Notes: generated by a model from the sequence alone, not told the origin. A stretch of 34,237 nt of DNA from Bacillota bacterium (GCA_030057555.1 JASGUU010000055.1:1-34237); one strand, 5' to 3'. Shown: positions 17,086 to 25,891, counted from the stretch's first letter. Program-made: numbers and translations.

Positions 17086-17433
17086 ATGGAGATTACAGAT
17101 ATCATCGTTCGCCAGCTGCAGGAGACAGGGAAGCTCAAGGCTGTTGTTTCGGTCACCTTCGACAACTGCTTCGTTGTTCATGATGTCAAGGTCATCGAAT
17201 CCATGAATGGCCTCTTCATCGCCATGCCGAGCCGGCGGACGCCGAACAACAATTTCATCGATATCGTCCATCCGATCAATTCCGAGTTCCGCCAGACCAT
17301 GTCGGACGCCGTGCTTGCCGCCTACCGTGAGAGTCTCAGGCAGCGCGAGGAGGAGCTGCGCGCCGAACAGGAGCAGAGGGAGCCGGAGCCCGCTTCCTTC
17401 GCCTATTTCGGCGACCGCCCGACATCAGGCTGA
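17086..17433 (+). CDS. spoVG: Septation/regulatory protein SpoVG
   Basis: A 115-residue SpoVG. The conserved core covers residues 1-85, including KLKAVVSVTFDNCFVVHDVKVIES and GLFIAMPSRRTPNNNFIDIVHPI, the part that forms the dimer and binds nucleic acid. The C-terminus (about 90-115) is a variable charged tail, normal for the family. SpoVG proteins are DNA/RNA-binding regulators, named for a role in sporulation septation in B. subtilis but also present in non-sporulating bacteria, so the gene does not prove sporulation. The ATG at 17086 follows an AAGTGGTGTGAG stretch. It appears to be transcribed alone, since the feoA promoter begins 20 bases after its stop. Confidence 0.95.
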   Translation: MEITDIIVRQLQETGKLKAVVSVTFDNCFVVHDVKVIESMNGLFIAMPSRRTPNNNFIDIVHPINSEFRQTMSDAVLAAYRESLRQREEELRAEQEQREPEPASFAYFGDRPTSG

Positions 17434-17452
17434 GCCTTTCCTGCCTCCACCG

Positions 17453-17481
17453 TTGACGGTTAGGCGTCGATAACGTATTAT
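17453..17481 (+). promoter_or_regulatory. feoAB promoter
   Basis: TTGACG (17453-17458) and TATTAT (17476-17481) with an optimal 17-base spacer; transcription would start near 17488, 35 bases before feoA. No clear Fur-type palindrome overlaps it. Confidence 0.75.
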
Positions 17482-17522
17482 CCCCGGGACTTCAATTGCC
17501 TTTGAACAACGGGGAAGTGGAG

Positions 17523-17750
17523 ATGACACTGGATCAGCTGGAGCAGGGGAAGCCCGCGCGCATTGTCAACGTCGGTGGCGATACCGCACTGAGACGGCGC
17601 CTGCTTGACATGGGCCTGACACCGGGAACGGTTGTCGAGATAGACCGTTTCGCCCCGCTCGGGGATCCGCTCGAACTTTGCCTGCGTGGCTATCATCTCT
17701 CACTGCGTCTGGGCGCGGCCAGGGACATCGAGGTCGAGGCTCTGCCATGA
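17523..17750 (+). CDS. feoA: Ferrous iron transport protein A
   Basis: A 75-residue FeoA: a single SH3-like domain with LEQGKPARIVNVGGD, LRRRLLDMGLTPGTVVEI and the closing GYHLSLRLGAARDIEV. FeoA is a small cytosolic partner of FeoB needed for Fe(II) uptake. I chose the ATG at 17523, which follows GGGGAAG (17511-17517) and gives the usual length, over a start at 17496. Its stop overlaps the feoB start by four bases (ATGA), so the two are translationally coupled. No feoC follows. Confidence 0.92.
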   Translation: MTLDQLEQGKPARIVNVGGDTALRRRLLDMGLTPGTVVEIDRFAPLGDPLELCLRGYHLSLRLGAARDIEVEALP

Positions 17751-19870
17751 TTCTCGCTCTGGTAGGCAATCAGAATTCCGGAAAAACCACGCTGTTTAAT
17801 CGTCTCACCGGCGCCCGCCGTCAGGTCGGCAACTTCCCCGGTGTGACTGTGGACCAGGCACTGGGGCGCAGTCGCCGCTATGCCGATGTTGAGATTCTCG
17901 ACCTGCCCGGTATCTACTCGCTGTCACCCTATTCCAGCGAGGAGCGCATCAGCCGTGACGCCCTGATGAGCGGCAGATGCGACGGCATACTGAACATCGT
18001 CGATGCCACCAATCTCGAGCGCAATCTCTATCTCACCCTGCAGCTGATCGATCTTGGCCTGCCGATGACACTGGCCCTCAACATGATGGATGAAGTGGAG
18101 CAGCAGGGCCGCAGCATCGATGTCGCGGCACTCGAAGAGAGTCTCGGGATTCCGGTGGTGCCGATTGTGGCGAACAGTGGCCGTGGGGTTACCGAGCTGA
18201 TGCGCACCGCATATGAGACGACGCTGGAGCAGCGGCGGCCGCTGCGGCCGGACCTCTGCTCGGGACCGGTGCACCGCGCTCTGCACGCCATCGCTGCGCT
18301 GATTGAGGATCACGCCGAGCGCTGCCAGTTGACACCGCGCTATGCCGCGACCAAGGTGATCGAGGGTGACGAGCTTCTGCTGCCGCGTCTGGGCCTCAAC
18401 GAGAATGAGCTGGATGCCTGTGAGCACATCATCACTGAGATGGAGCGCGAACTGGGCACCGACCGTCTCGCGGCTCTCGCCGACATGCGCTACAGCTTCA
18501 TCCAGCCCATGGTGGCCCAGGTTACGCAGCTGCATGCCGATCGCTCCCAGATGAGCGACCGGACCGCCCGTATCGATCGGGTGCTTACACACCGCATCCT
18601 GGCGCTGCCGCTCTTCCTCCTTATCATGGCGCTGATATTCTGGATCAGTTTCGGCCCCATTGGCCTCACCCTTAGCGACTGCTTCGCCGACGCAATTGCT
18701 GCTCTGGGCGCGAGAACCGCTGAGGCTCTCACAGCGGCCGACGTGAACCCGGTTGTCGTCTCCCTCGTGGAAGACGGCGTTTTCGGCGGTGTCGGTTCGG
18801 TACTGGGCTTCCTGCCCATGATTCTTCTGCTGTTCACACTGCTGGGCATGCTTGAGGACTCGGGATACATGGCCCGCATTGCCTTTTTCATGGACCGCCT
18901 GCTGCAGCACATCGGGCTGTCAGGCTCCTCTTTTGTGCCGATGCTGCTGGGCTTCGGCTGTACCGTGCCGGCGGTGATGGCGACGCGGACTCTGCCTTCG
19001 CGGCGCGACCGCCTGATGACGGTTCTGCTCGTACCCTTTATGTCCTGCTCCGCAAAGGTACCGGTCTACGCACTGCTGGCCTCGGTCTTCTTCCCGCACT
19101 GCCAGACCCTGATCATAGTCGGGCTCTATATCCTGGGGATGCTGCTGGCAGTGGCAAATGGCCTTATCCTGCGCAACACGGTCTTTCTGGGAGAATCCAT
19201 CCCCTTTGTCCTCGAACTGCCGCCCTATCGTTTTCCCTCGCCGCTGTCGGTCTGGCGCGACGTGAGGCAGCGGGCAAAGGATTTCATGACGCGGGCCTTT
19301 ACGGTGATCTTCGTCGTAACCCTCGCGATCTGGTTCCTCGAAACCTTTGATCCCCGTCTCAACGTGGCGGGGGATGGAGAGTCCATTCTGGCTTCCCTGG
19401 GACGTCTCGCCGCTCCGCTATTTGCCCCTCTGGGCTTCGGAGACTGGCGTGTTGTCAGCGCCGTCATCAGCGGTTTCTCGGCGAAGGAGGCCGTCATATC
19501 TGCTCTCCGCGTCGCGGCGGGCGGCCTGGCGGGGAGCTTTGAGGCGCAGCTGCAGACCCTGCTCAGCGTACCGGCCGCCTTCTCGCTGCTGGTCTTTGTT
19601 CTCCTCTATACGCCCTGTTCGGCTGCTGTCGCCGCCATGGCCCGCGAGATCCGCATCCGCTTCTCGCTGCCGCTGATCATCATCTTCCAGACAGCCTATG
19701 CCTGGGTCATCGCCTTCTTCGGCTACCGCACGGCGCTCCACGTCGCCGCCGGTCACTATCTGCGCGCAATCCTCGTGCTGCTGCTGCTGCTGGGCAGCTG
19801 GCTGCTGGTCTATGTGGCCAGCCGGCGCCGCAGGCCGGCCACCGTGAAACAGAAGGCGAAAGGGAGCTGA
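17747..19870 (+). CDS. feoB: Ferrous iron transport protein B
   Basis: A 707-residue Fe(II) permease. The N-terminal GTPase domain shows G1 GNQNSGKT (7-14; the usual Pro is Gln here), G2 GNFPGVTV (28-35), G3 DLPG (52-55) and G4 NMMD (112-115), followed by a helical GDI-like segment to about residue 270. The C-terminal half holds two Gate repeats and about ten membrane helices, including GFGCTVPAVMATRTL and the SAKEAVISAL motif. It acts in the cytoplasmic membrane, importing ferrous iron. The ATG at 17747 overlaps the feoA stop; an upstream in-frame ATG at 17678 lies inside feoA. The gene is normal in length. Confidence 0.96.
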   Translation: MILALVGNQNSGKTTLFNRLTGARRQVGNFPGVTVDQALGRSRRYADVEILDLPGIYSLSPYSSEERISRDALMSGRCDGILNIVDATNLERNLYLTLQLIDLGLPMTLALNMMDEVEQQGRSIDVAALEESLGIPVVPIVANSGRGVTELMRTAYETTLEQRRPLRPDLCSGPVHRALHAIAALIEDHAERCQLTPRYAATKVIEGDELLLPRLGLNENELDACEHIITEMERELGTDRLAALADMRYSFIQPMVAQVTQLHADRSQMSDRTARIDRVLTHRILALPLFLLIMALIFWISFGPIGLTLSDCFADAIAALGARTAEALTAADVNPVVVSLVEDGVFGGVGSVLGFLPMILLLFTLLGMLEDSGYMARIAFFMDRLLQHIGLSGSSFVPMLLGFGCTVPAVMATRTLPSRRDRLMTVLLVPFMSCSAKVPVYALLASVFFPHCQTLIIVGLYILGMLLAVANGLILRNTVFLGESIPFVLELPPYRFPSPLSVWRDVRQRAKDFMTRAFTVIFVVTLAIWFLETFDPRLNVAGDGESILASLGRLAAPLFAPLGFGDWRVVSAVISGFSAKEAVISALRVAAGGLAGSFEAQLQTLLSVPAAFSLLVFVLLYTPCSAAVAAMAREIRIRFSLPLIIIFQTAYAWVIAFFGYRTALHVAAGHYLRAILVLLLLLGSWLLVYVASRRRRPATVKQKAKGS

Positions 19871-19879
19871 ATCTGATGA

Positions 19880-19896
19880 TTGCGAATCATTCGCAA
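19880..19896. promoter_or_regulatory. Fur/Zur-family operator palindrome
   Basis: TTGCGAATCATTCGCAA is a perfect 8-1-8 palindrome centred on 19888, with the central AATnATT typical of Fur-family sites. A -10-like GATAAT follows at 19901-19906, so a bound repressor would cover the promoter of the zinc-binding lipoprotein gene. Given that target, Zur is the likeliest regulator, though Fur cannot be excluded. Confidence 0.7.
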
Positions 19897-19935
19897 ACAT
19901 GATAATCTGAATTCCGTCAATCGACGGAGGTATGT

Positions 19936-21036
19936 ATGCTTTATTTTGCTTGGCGGCGCCCCCGGGGCGCCATTGTTCTGCTGCTGATCTTAGTCTCTGC
20001 GGCGCTGCTCGCGGGCTGCGGGGGCAGAGTCGCCGAAACGCCTGCGACCCGCGTTCCGGTGCCGGAGGGGGTGACGGAGCCATATGCCGTGCCTGCTGAA
20101 ACGACCGTCCCTGAGAGCACGCGCAGCGAAAAGCTGAAGATCCTGACCACCATTCGTCCGGCATATGATTTCACTGCCAAGATCGCTGGTGACGATGCTG
20201 AGGTGTCCGTCATCATTCCGGCGGGTGTCGCTGCCCACGGCTGGGAACCCGGTCCGAAGGACATGGTGGCCCTGAGCGGGGCCGATGTTCTGATCTCTAT
20301 CGGCGCAGGCATGGACGCCTGGTCCGAGACACTCGCCGCGACGCGCGGCGAAGATCTGATCCGGCTGGAGCTGGCCCGTCTCGTGACACTGCTGCCGGGA
20401 GATGCTGATCACGGGCACGGCGAAGCTGACGGGCACGGCGAAGCTGACGGGCACGAAGAGCATCATGATGAGCATGATCACGATGCCCACACGGGCCACA
20501 GTCACGGTGCCTACGATCCACATATCTGGCTGGATCCTCAGCGCGGAATCGAAATGGCCCGCGGAATTGCCGACCTGCTGGGTCATGCCGATCCAGTCCG
20601 GCGCGAAGCTTATGAAACCCGTGCTGCCGAGCTCGTCGAACGACTCGAAGAACTGGACAGCACCTGCCGCCGAAAACTGGAGCCCCATGCGGGTCGCGCG
20701 ATCCTGCTCTCTCATGCAGCCTTTGGCTATCTCTGCGATGCCTACGGTCTGCGTCAGATTGCGCTCGAAGGGGTGTTCTCGGAAAGCGAACCCTCGCCGG
20801 CCCGCATGGCGGAGCTCGTCCGGCTGGCTGCCGAGGAGTCAATCCGGGTGGTCTATGTTGAACCGCTGGCATCGCCGCGCACGGCCGAGGCCCTGGCCGC
20901 CGAGATCGGTGGCCGGACTCTGATACTCGATCCCTACGAGGGTGTCACGGTGGAACAGGAGAAGGCCGGTGATGATTACTTCACGGTGATGGAGAGGAAT
21001 CTCGAGGCTCTGCTTGAGGGCTTCGGCGCTGACTGA
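19936..21036 (+). CDS. znuA: Zinc-type ABC transporter substrate-binding lipoprotein (ZnuA/AdcA-like)
   Basis: A 366-residue cluster A-I binding protein. Residues 11-28 form a lipoprotein signal ending in lipobox LLAGC, with C28 as the lipidated cysteine. Likely metal ligands are H101 (AAHGWEPGPKD), H196 (DPHIWLDP), H260 (LLSHAAFGYL) and D332 (ILDPYEG). A His/Asp/Glu-rich loop (158-190) between the first two ligands is the mark of zinc- rather than manganese-specific members. An 18-bp tandem duplication (20413-20448) encodes part of that loop. The start at 19936 follows CGGAGG (19925-19930). A Fur/Zur-like palindrome lies upstream. No permease or ATPase gene is adjacent, so it must work with components encoded elsewhere. 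Confidence 0.88.
   Translation: MLYFAWRRPRGAIVLLLILVSAALLAGCGGRVAETPATRVPVPEGVTEPYAVPAETTVPESTRSEKLKILTTIRPAYDFTAKIAGDDAEVSVIIPAGVAAHGWEPGPKDMVALSGADVLISIGAGMDAWSETLAATRGEDLIRLELARLVTLLPGDADHGHGEADGHGEADGHEEHHDEHDHDAHTGHSHGAYDPHIWLDPQRGIEMARGIADLLGHADPVRREAYETRAAELVERLEELDSTCRRKLEPHAGRAILLSHAAFGYLCDAYGLRQIALEGVFSESEPSPARMAELVRLAAEESIRVVYVEPLASPRTAEALAAEIGGRTLILDPYEGVTVEQEKAGDDYFTVMERNLEALLEGFGAD
20413..20455 (+). repeat. 18-bp tandem repeat in the His-rich loop
   Basis: GGGCACGGCGAAGCTGAC at 20413-20430 is repeated exactly at 20431-20448, with a third partial unit to 20455. It stays in frame (six residues per unit) and adds His/Glu/Asp residues to the metal-binding loop of the lipoprotein. 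Confidence 0.85.
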
Positions 21037-21154
21037 GGCGGCAGCTGCAGGGCGGGGCAGATGATTCGAGAGCGCGAACCCGCGCACCACGAAGGCCAGA
21101 CTCGTTGCATGCTGCTGCCTGTTGTATAGGAGAAACATGAACGATATTCCATTT
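21037..21154. other. Non-coding stretch before repeat copy 1
   Basis: No gene, terminator or recognisable signal between the lipoprotein stop and the start of the dispersed repeat. Confidence 0.4.
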
Positions 21155-21697
21155 GCATAGGGGTACGCGTATATATCGGGACTTGGTAAAATCTTTTTCC
21201 GAGCCTTTCTCAAACTCCGGAAACTCCGACGTTTCAGCGTAGCTTGCATGAGGGCAGATGGAAGAGCTTTCTCCAATTGCCTGCGCAGCGAGAAGCCACA
21301 CACATTGCCGAATGTGAATGACATGCGACAGGATAGCGGGCCGCCAGGCTAACAGGCACGACCATGTGCGTTCAAGGAATTATGAAGGGACAGGTTCCCT
21401 TGCTCTGATGCCGTAAGTTTAAGGCGATCCCGACATTCCCCGGCCCTGTCGTCTCTCTATGGTCAAGATGGGGACTTTTCCAAATCTTTTTTTGGATTAC
21501 TCTTCGTTTTGACCAGAAACGGCCCCTTTGTGGTCAAGATGGGGACTTTTCCAAATCTTTTTTTGGATTACTCTTCGTTTTGACCAGAAACAGCCCCTTT
21601 GTGGTCAAGATGGGGACTTTTCCAAATCTCTTTTTGGATTACTCTTCGTTTTGACCAGAAACGTCCTCCTGTCAGCCGTCCTCCTGACATGCTCAAC
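21155..21697 (+). repeat. Dispersed intergenic element, copy 1
   Basis: This stretch aligns with 28000-28436 almost without gaps. Shared landmarks include GTAAAA at 21186 and 28029, GAATGTGAATG at 21310 and 28155, ACAGGCACG at 21352 and 28197, AAGGCGATCC at 21421 and 28269, a GTCAAG unit at 21460 and 28322, and CAGCCGTCCTC at 21673 and 28402. By eye roughly 70% of positions agree. No intact ORF is shared. One frame keeps codon-like conservation (from 21186: VK, EP, N..N, LA) but has stops in this copy. It differs from copy 2 mainly by two extra 71-bp units. Confidence 0.8.
21460..21672 (+). repeat. 71-bp tandem array, three units
   Basis: Units begin at 21460, 21531 and 21602, an exact 71-base period with only a few substitutions. 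Each unit starts with TGGTCAA and has the inverse TTGACCA about 50 bases on, plus an inner TCCAAA/TTTGGA pair, so each can fold into a nested hairpin. A single diverged unit is found in copy 2 near 28322-28370. There are no unique spacers, so this is not a CRISPR array. Confidence 0.9.
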
Positions 21698-21742
21698 CCG
21701 ATTCACGACATTCCTGACGTGCACCTCAGCCGGCTGAACGGT

Positions 21743-21772
21743 TTGACAGGCCGCGCTCCCGCCTCCTATAAT
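21743..21772 (+). promoter_or_regulatory. ileS promoter
   Basis: A consensus TTGACA (21743-21748) and TATAAT (21767-21772) with an 18-base spacer. Transcription would start near 21779 and enter the T-box leader. Confidence 0.85.
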
Positions 21773-21778
21773 CTGTCG

Positions 21779-21985
21779 GAGCAAATGGTGGCGGACGGTC
21801 AGAGCCATGGCAGCCGGTACAGAGAGTGCACAGATGCTGCGAGTGCATCCGGTTCGGTTCTGACGGATCACCGTCGCTGGAAAACCTGGCAGGTCGCAGT
21901 ACCTGACACGCGAACCGTGGCACGAGCACGGACTGGGTGGTAGAACGTTCATTAGGAGACGTCCCGGGAGCGGGTCGTCTTTTTT
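21779..21985 (+). promoter_or_regulatory. Isoleucine T-box leader with terminator
   Basis: A tRNA-sensing leader of ileS. Stem I features: AGAGAG, then TGCAC/GTGCA enclosing a loop with GCTG, then a candidate specifier ATC (Ile, 21867-21869) followed by A. The T-box sequence is GGGTGGTAG (21935-21943), close to the consensus GGGTGGnAC and containing the TGGN that pairs with an uncharged tRNA acceptor end. It overlaps an antiterminator/terminator region. The terminator is AGACG-T-CCCG, loop GGAG, CGGG-T-CGTCT (21957-21980), then six Ts. Uncharged tRNA-Ile should favour antitermination and raise ileS expression. The Stem I is compact. Confidence 0.82.
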
Positions 21986-22018
21986 GCATGACACAAACAA
22001 ACGGGGAGATAGACGGTA

Positions 22019-25000
22019 ATGTACCAGAAAGTTCCGACAGGCATGGATTTTGGCAGCCGTGAGGCCCAGGTGGCTGAGTTCTGGAAGCGGGAGAGCATCC
22101 AGGAACGTTCGCGCGCGGCAAGGGCGGGTGGCCAACGCTTCACCATCTATGACGGGCCGCCGACGGCGAACGGGCGTCCCCATATCGGCCATGTGTTGAC
22201 GCGTGTCGTAAAGGACATCATCCCGCGCTACCACACGATGAAGGGGCGCGATGTCGAGTTCAAGGCCGGCTGGGACACCCATGGCCTGCCTGTCGAGCTC
22301 GAGGTTGAGAAGGATCTGGGCATCAACGGCAAGCCTGAGATCGAGGCCTATGGCGTCGAGCCCTTTATCGAATGCTGCAAACACAGTGTCTGGACATATA
22401 AGGACGAGTGGGAACGAATCTCCGAGCGCATTGCCTTCTGGGCCGACATGGAAAACGCCTATGTCACCTATGACAACAGTTACATTGAGTCAGAGTGGTG
22501 GGCGCTGAAGAAGATCCATGAGCTTGGCCTGCTCTATGAGGGCCACAAGATCATCCCCTACTGCCCGCGCTGTGGCACCTCGTTGTCGAGCCATGAGGTA
22601 GCCCAGGGTTATCGTGATGTCAGCGAAGACACGGTCTATCTGCGCTTCGCCGTCTGCGGCGAGCCCGGTACCTGGCTGACCGCCTGGACCACGACGCCCT
22701 GGACGCTGCCGTCGAATGCCGCCCTCTGCGTCAATCCGGAAGCCCGCTACGTACTCGCCCGCCGCGGCCAGGACCGCTACTACGTCGCCGCCGATCGGGC
22801 AGAAGCCGTGCTGGGCCAGGACTATGAGGTGCTCGACACCTTCGTTGGCAGCGAGCTCGTCGGTATCGACTACGAGCCGCTGTTTCCCTATGCCCGCGAT
22901 CTGGTGGCGAAGAGTGGGCGCCGCGCCTGGTACGTCATCGCCGACGACTATGTCACAACCGGGGACGGCACGGGAATCGTCCATATCGCCCCAGCCTTCG
23001 GTGAGGACGACGCGCGCCTGGGCCGCGAGTTCGAGCTGCCGCACATCCAGTTCGTGGCGGAGGATGGCACCCTGACGGACGAGGTGACGGACTTTGCCGG
23101 GCGCTTCGTAAAGGATGCCGATCCCGACATCGTTGCGAAGCTCGAAGCCGACGGCCTGCTGCTCGGAATGGAGACGGTCGAGCACAGCTATCCCTTCTGC
23201 TGGCGCTGTGACACCGCCCTGATCTACTACGCCCGCCATGGCTGGTTCATCCGTATGACCACCCTGCGCGATCAGCTGGTGGCCAACAACCGCAGCGTAA
23301 ACTGGCTGCCGCCGACAATCCGCGACGGCCGCATGGGCAACTTCCTCGAGGGTGTCATCGACTGGGCTCTCTCGCGTGAGCGCTACTGGGGCACGCCGCT
23401 GCCGGTCTGGCGCTGCGCCGAGGGACACGTCCATGTCGTCGGCTCCATCGCGGAGCTGCGTGAAATGTCGGATAACTGCCCGCCCGACATCGAGCTGCAC
23501 CGGCCCTGGATCGACGCCGTCACCATCCGCTGCCCCGAATGCTCCGGGGAGATGAGGCGCGTGCCGGAGGTGATCGACTGCTGGTTTGACTCTGGCGCCA
23601 TGCCTTTCGCCCAGTATCACTATCCCTTCGAGAATCAGGAGCTGTTCGAGAAGAACTTCCCCGCCCAGTTTATCTCCGAGGCCCTGGATCAGACGCGTGG
23701 CTGGTTCTATTCACTGCAGGCGATTTCGACGGCGATCTTCGGCCGCTCGCCCTATGAAAATGTCATCGTCATGGGACTGGTGCAGGACCGCGACGGCCAG
23801 AAAATGTCCAAGCACAAGGGCAACGTTGTCGACCCCTGGGAAGTGCTCGACCGCTATGGTGCCGACGCCACGCGCTGGTACTTCCTGAGCGGAACCCAGC
23901 TCTGGCTCTCCGCACGCTTTACCATGGAGGCGGTGGAGGAGGGGCAGCGGAAGTTCATGGGCACGCTCTGGAATACCTATGCTTTCTATATCATGTATGC
24001 CGAGATCGACCAGTTCAATCCCACGGGCCTCCGCCTTGAGGATCAGGAGCTGACCCGCATGGACCGCTGGATCCTCTCGCGTCTCAACCGCCTGGTGGCT
24101 GTGGTCGACAGGGGGCTCGACAGCTACGACATCACGGGCTCAGGGCGCAGAATCCAGGCCTTCGTGGAGGAGCTCTCGAACTGGTATGTGCGCAGTGGCC
24201 GCGAACGCTTCTGGGGTCCTGACATGACCGCCGACAAGCGGGCGGCCTTCCTGACGCTCTACACGGTGCTCGAGACGGTCTGCCGCCTCGCCGCCCCCTA
24301 TGTCCCCTACATCACCGAACAGATCTATCAGAACCTCGTGTGTCAGGTGAACCCCGGGGCCGTGCCATCGGTGCATATGACCGATTTCCCGACGAGCGAT
24401 CCGAAGTGGATCGACGAGAAGCTCGAGGCGGGCATCGACGAAGTGCTGGAGCTGGTCGGCCTCGGCCGCGCCGCCCGCCAGGAGCGCCAGGTGAAGACCC
24501 GCCAGCCCCTCGCCGAGATGCTGGTCGTCTCACCCGTGCGTCTCGAGGACGAGGACCGCGACCTGCTGCTGGCCGAGCTCAATGTCAAACAGCTGCGCTA
24601 TGTGGATTCCGCCGCCGAGCTCGTGGACTACCGCTTCAGGCCGCAGCTGCGCACGCTGGGCCGTCGCCTCGGTGCCCTGGTGCCGAAGGTACAGGCCGCC
24701 CTCGCCGCCCTTGATGGCCGCGCGGCGAAGCGTCGCCTCGATGAGACGGGTGCGCTGGAGCTGGATATTGAGGGTGCATCGGTCCGCCTCGAGGCGGACG
24801 ACCTCCTCATCGACACTGTCCCGCTCGCGGACTTCGCCACGACGGGCTCCGGCGAGCGCACCGTGGCTCTCAACCTGCGCCTCAGCCGGGAGCTGATCGA
24901 AGAGGGGCTCGTGCGCGAGCTGGTCTCGAAGATCCAGACCATGCGCCGTGACAGCGACTTCGAGGTTACCGACCGCATCCGGGTCCTCTATGACGCCGGA

Positions 25001-25147
25001 TCCGACCTGACCTCCGTCATCACGCGTCATGCCGCCGCTGTTCAGGCGGCGACCCTCACCCGTGAGCTCGAGCAGCGCCCGGGTCTCGAGGGCGGGACGG
25101 ACTGGGAGATCAACGGCCATCCCTGCCGTCTGGTGATCGAGCCATGA
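22019..25147 (+). CDS. ileS: Isoleucyl-tRNA synthetase, type 2
   Basis: A 1042-residue class I synthetase that charges tRNA-Ile. The catalytic HIGH motif is at 55-58 (GPPTANGRPHIGHVL) and KMSKH at 595-599. Between them lies the CP1 editing domain (about 190-400, including TAWTTTPWTLPSNAAL and DDYVTTGDGTGIVHIAP). The C-terminal part covers the anticodon-binding helices (about 680-830) and a type-2 tail. Length and motif context (GWDTHGLPVELEVEKDLGI, YPFCWRCDTALIYYAR) match the eukaryote-like IleRS2 class rather than bacterial IleRS1; IleRS2 enzymes are generally mupirocin-tolerant. GGGGAG at 22003-22008 is the ribosome binding site. A T-box leader controls it. It overlaps the protease gene by four bases. 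Confidence 0.95.
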   Translation: MYQKVPTGMDFGSREAQVAEFWKRESIQERSRAARAGGQRFTIYDGPPTANGRPHIGHVLTRVVKDIIPRYHTMKGRDVEFKAGWDTHGLPVELEVEKDLGINGKPEIEAYGVEPFIECCKHSVWTYKDEWERISERIAFWADMENAYVTYDNSYIESEWWALKKIHELGLLYEGHKIIPYCPRCGTSLSSHEVAQGYRDVSEDTVYLRFAVCGEPGTWLTAWTTTPWTLPSNAALCVNPEARYVLARRGQDRYYVAADRAEAVLGQDYEVLDTFVGSELVGIDYEPLFPYARDLVAKSGRRAWYVIADDYVTTGDGTGIVHIAPAFGEDDARLGREFELPHIQFVAEDGTLTDEVTDFAGRFVKDADPDIVAKLEADGLLLGMETVEHSYPFCWRCDTALIYYARHGWFIRMTTLRDQLVANNRSVNWLPPTIRDGRMGNFLEGVIDWALSRERYWGTPLPVWRCAEGHVHVVGSIAELREMSDNCPPDIELHRPWIDAVTIRCPECSGEMRRVPEVIDCWFDSGAMPFAQYHYPFENQELFEKNFPAQFISEALDQTRGWFYSLQAISTAIFGRSPYENVIVMGLVQDRDGQKMSKHKGNVVDPWEVLDRYGADATRWYFLSGTQLWLSARFTMEAVEEGQRKFMGTLWNTYAFYIMYAEIDQFNPTGLRLEDQELTRMDRWILSRLNRLVAVVDRGLDSYDITGSGRRIQAFVEELSNWYVRSGRERFWGPDMTADKRAAFLTLYTVLETVCRLAAPYVPYITEQIYQNLVCQVNPGAVPSVHMTDFPTSDPKWIDEKLEAGIDEVLELVGLGRAARQERQVKTRQPLAEMLVVSPVRLEDEDRDLLLAELNVKQLRYVDSAAELVDYRFRPQLRTLGRRLGALVPKVQAALAALDGRAAKRRLDETGALELDIEGASVRLEADDLLIDTVPLADFATTGSGERTVALNLRLSRELIEEGLVRELVSKIQTMRRDSDFEVTDRIRVLYDAGSDLTSVITRHAAAVQAATLTRELEQRPGLEGGTDWEINGHPCRLVIEP

Positions 25148-25887
25148 TGACCGTGAACAACCTGCCGACCGCCGCTCTCGCCCTGCTGCGCGGCATCTCG
25201 CTGCAGAGCTGGCTGATCCAGATCCTGGCGGTTCTGCTCGCCCTCTCGCTGCATGAGGCCGCCCATGCCTGGATGGCGAACCGCCTCGGCGACTCCACGG
25301 CCCGTGAGGCCGGCCGCCTGACACTGAATCCCCTGGCCCATCTGGATCCGGCGGGTACCATCTTCATTCTGCTCGGCGCCCCGGTGGGCTGGGCCAAACC
25401 CGTGCCCTTCAACCCCAATCGTTTCGAGCGGCGCTACACGGTTAAACAGGGCATTGCCCTGGTCTCCATCGCCGGGGTGACGGCAAACGTCCTGCTGGCC
25501 GCAGTGAGTCGACTGCTGCTGGTCGGCGTGCAGCTGCTGCTTCTGCTGCTGCAGACGGATGTGGTGCTGCTGCACAATATCCTCGACATCAGCTATCAGT
25601 TTCTGTTCTCGCTCTTCTATATCAATCTCTACCTCTGTGTCTTCAACCTCCTGCCCATCCCGCCGCTCGATGGCTTCAAGTTCTTCGGCACGCTGCTGCC
25701 GAATCGTGTCTATTACTGGCTGATGCAGCGCGAGCGGATTATTGGCATGATCTTTATCGGCATCGTGATCTTTGCACGCGGCGCTCTCTCGACGGTTCTG
25801 CATACACTGGCAACGCCGCTCATCTGGATTCTGGATACGCCGGCAGTCTGGCTGCTGCGGCAGCTGGCGAGGCTCATCCTCTCCTGA
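25144..25887 (+). CDS. Site-2 protease family (M50) membrane protein
   Basis: A 247-residue intramembrane metalloprotease. The zinc site is HEAAH (37-41) in membrane segment LAVLLALSLHEAAHAW, and the third ligand D176 is in NLLPIPPLDG (168-177). Four to five membrane segments are visible; there is no PDZ or CBS domain, so this is the small SpoIVFB/YwhC-like form that is common beside scpA in Clostridia. Substrate is unknown. It begins inside the ileS stop region (ATGA) and ends four bases before scpA, so it is part of the ileS-scpB run. Confidence 0.92.
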   Translation: MMTVNNLPTAALALLRGISLQSWLIQILAVLLALSLHEAAHAWMANRLGDSTAREAGRLTLNPLAHLDPAGTIFILLGAPVGWAKPVPFNPNRFERRYTVKQGIALVSIAGVTANVLLAAVSRLLLVGVQLLLLLLQTDVVLLHNILDISYQFLFSLFYINLYLCVFNLLPIPPLDGFKFFGTLLPNRVYYWLMQRERIIGMIFIGIVIFARGALSTVLHTLATPLIWILDTPAVWLLRQLARLILS

Positions 25888-25891
25888 AGCG

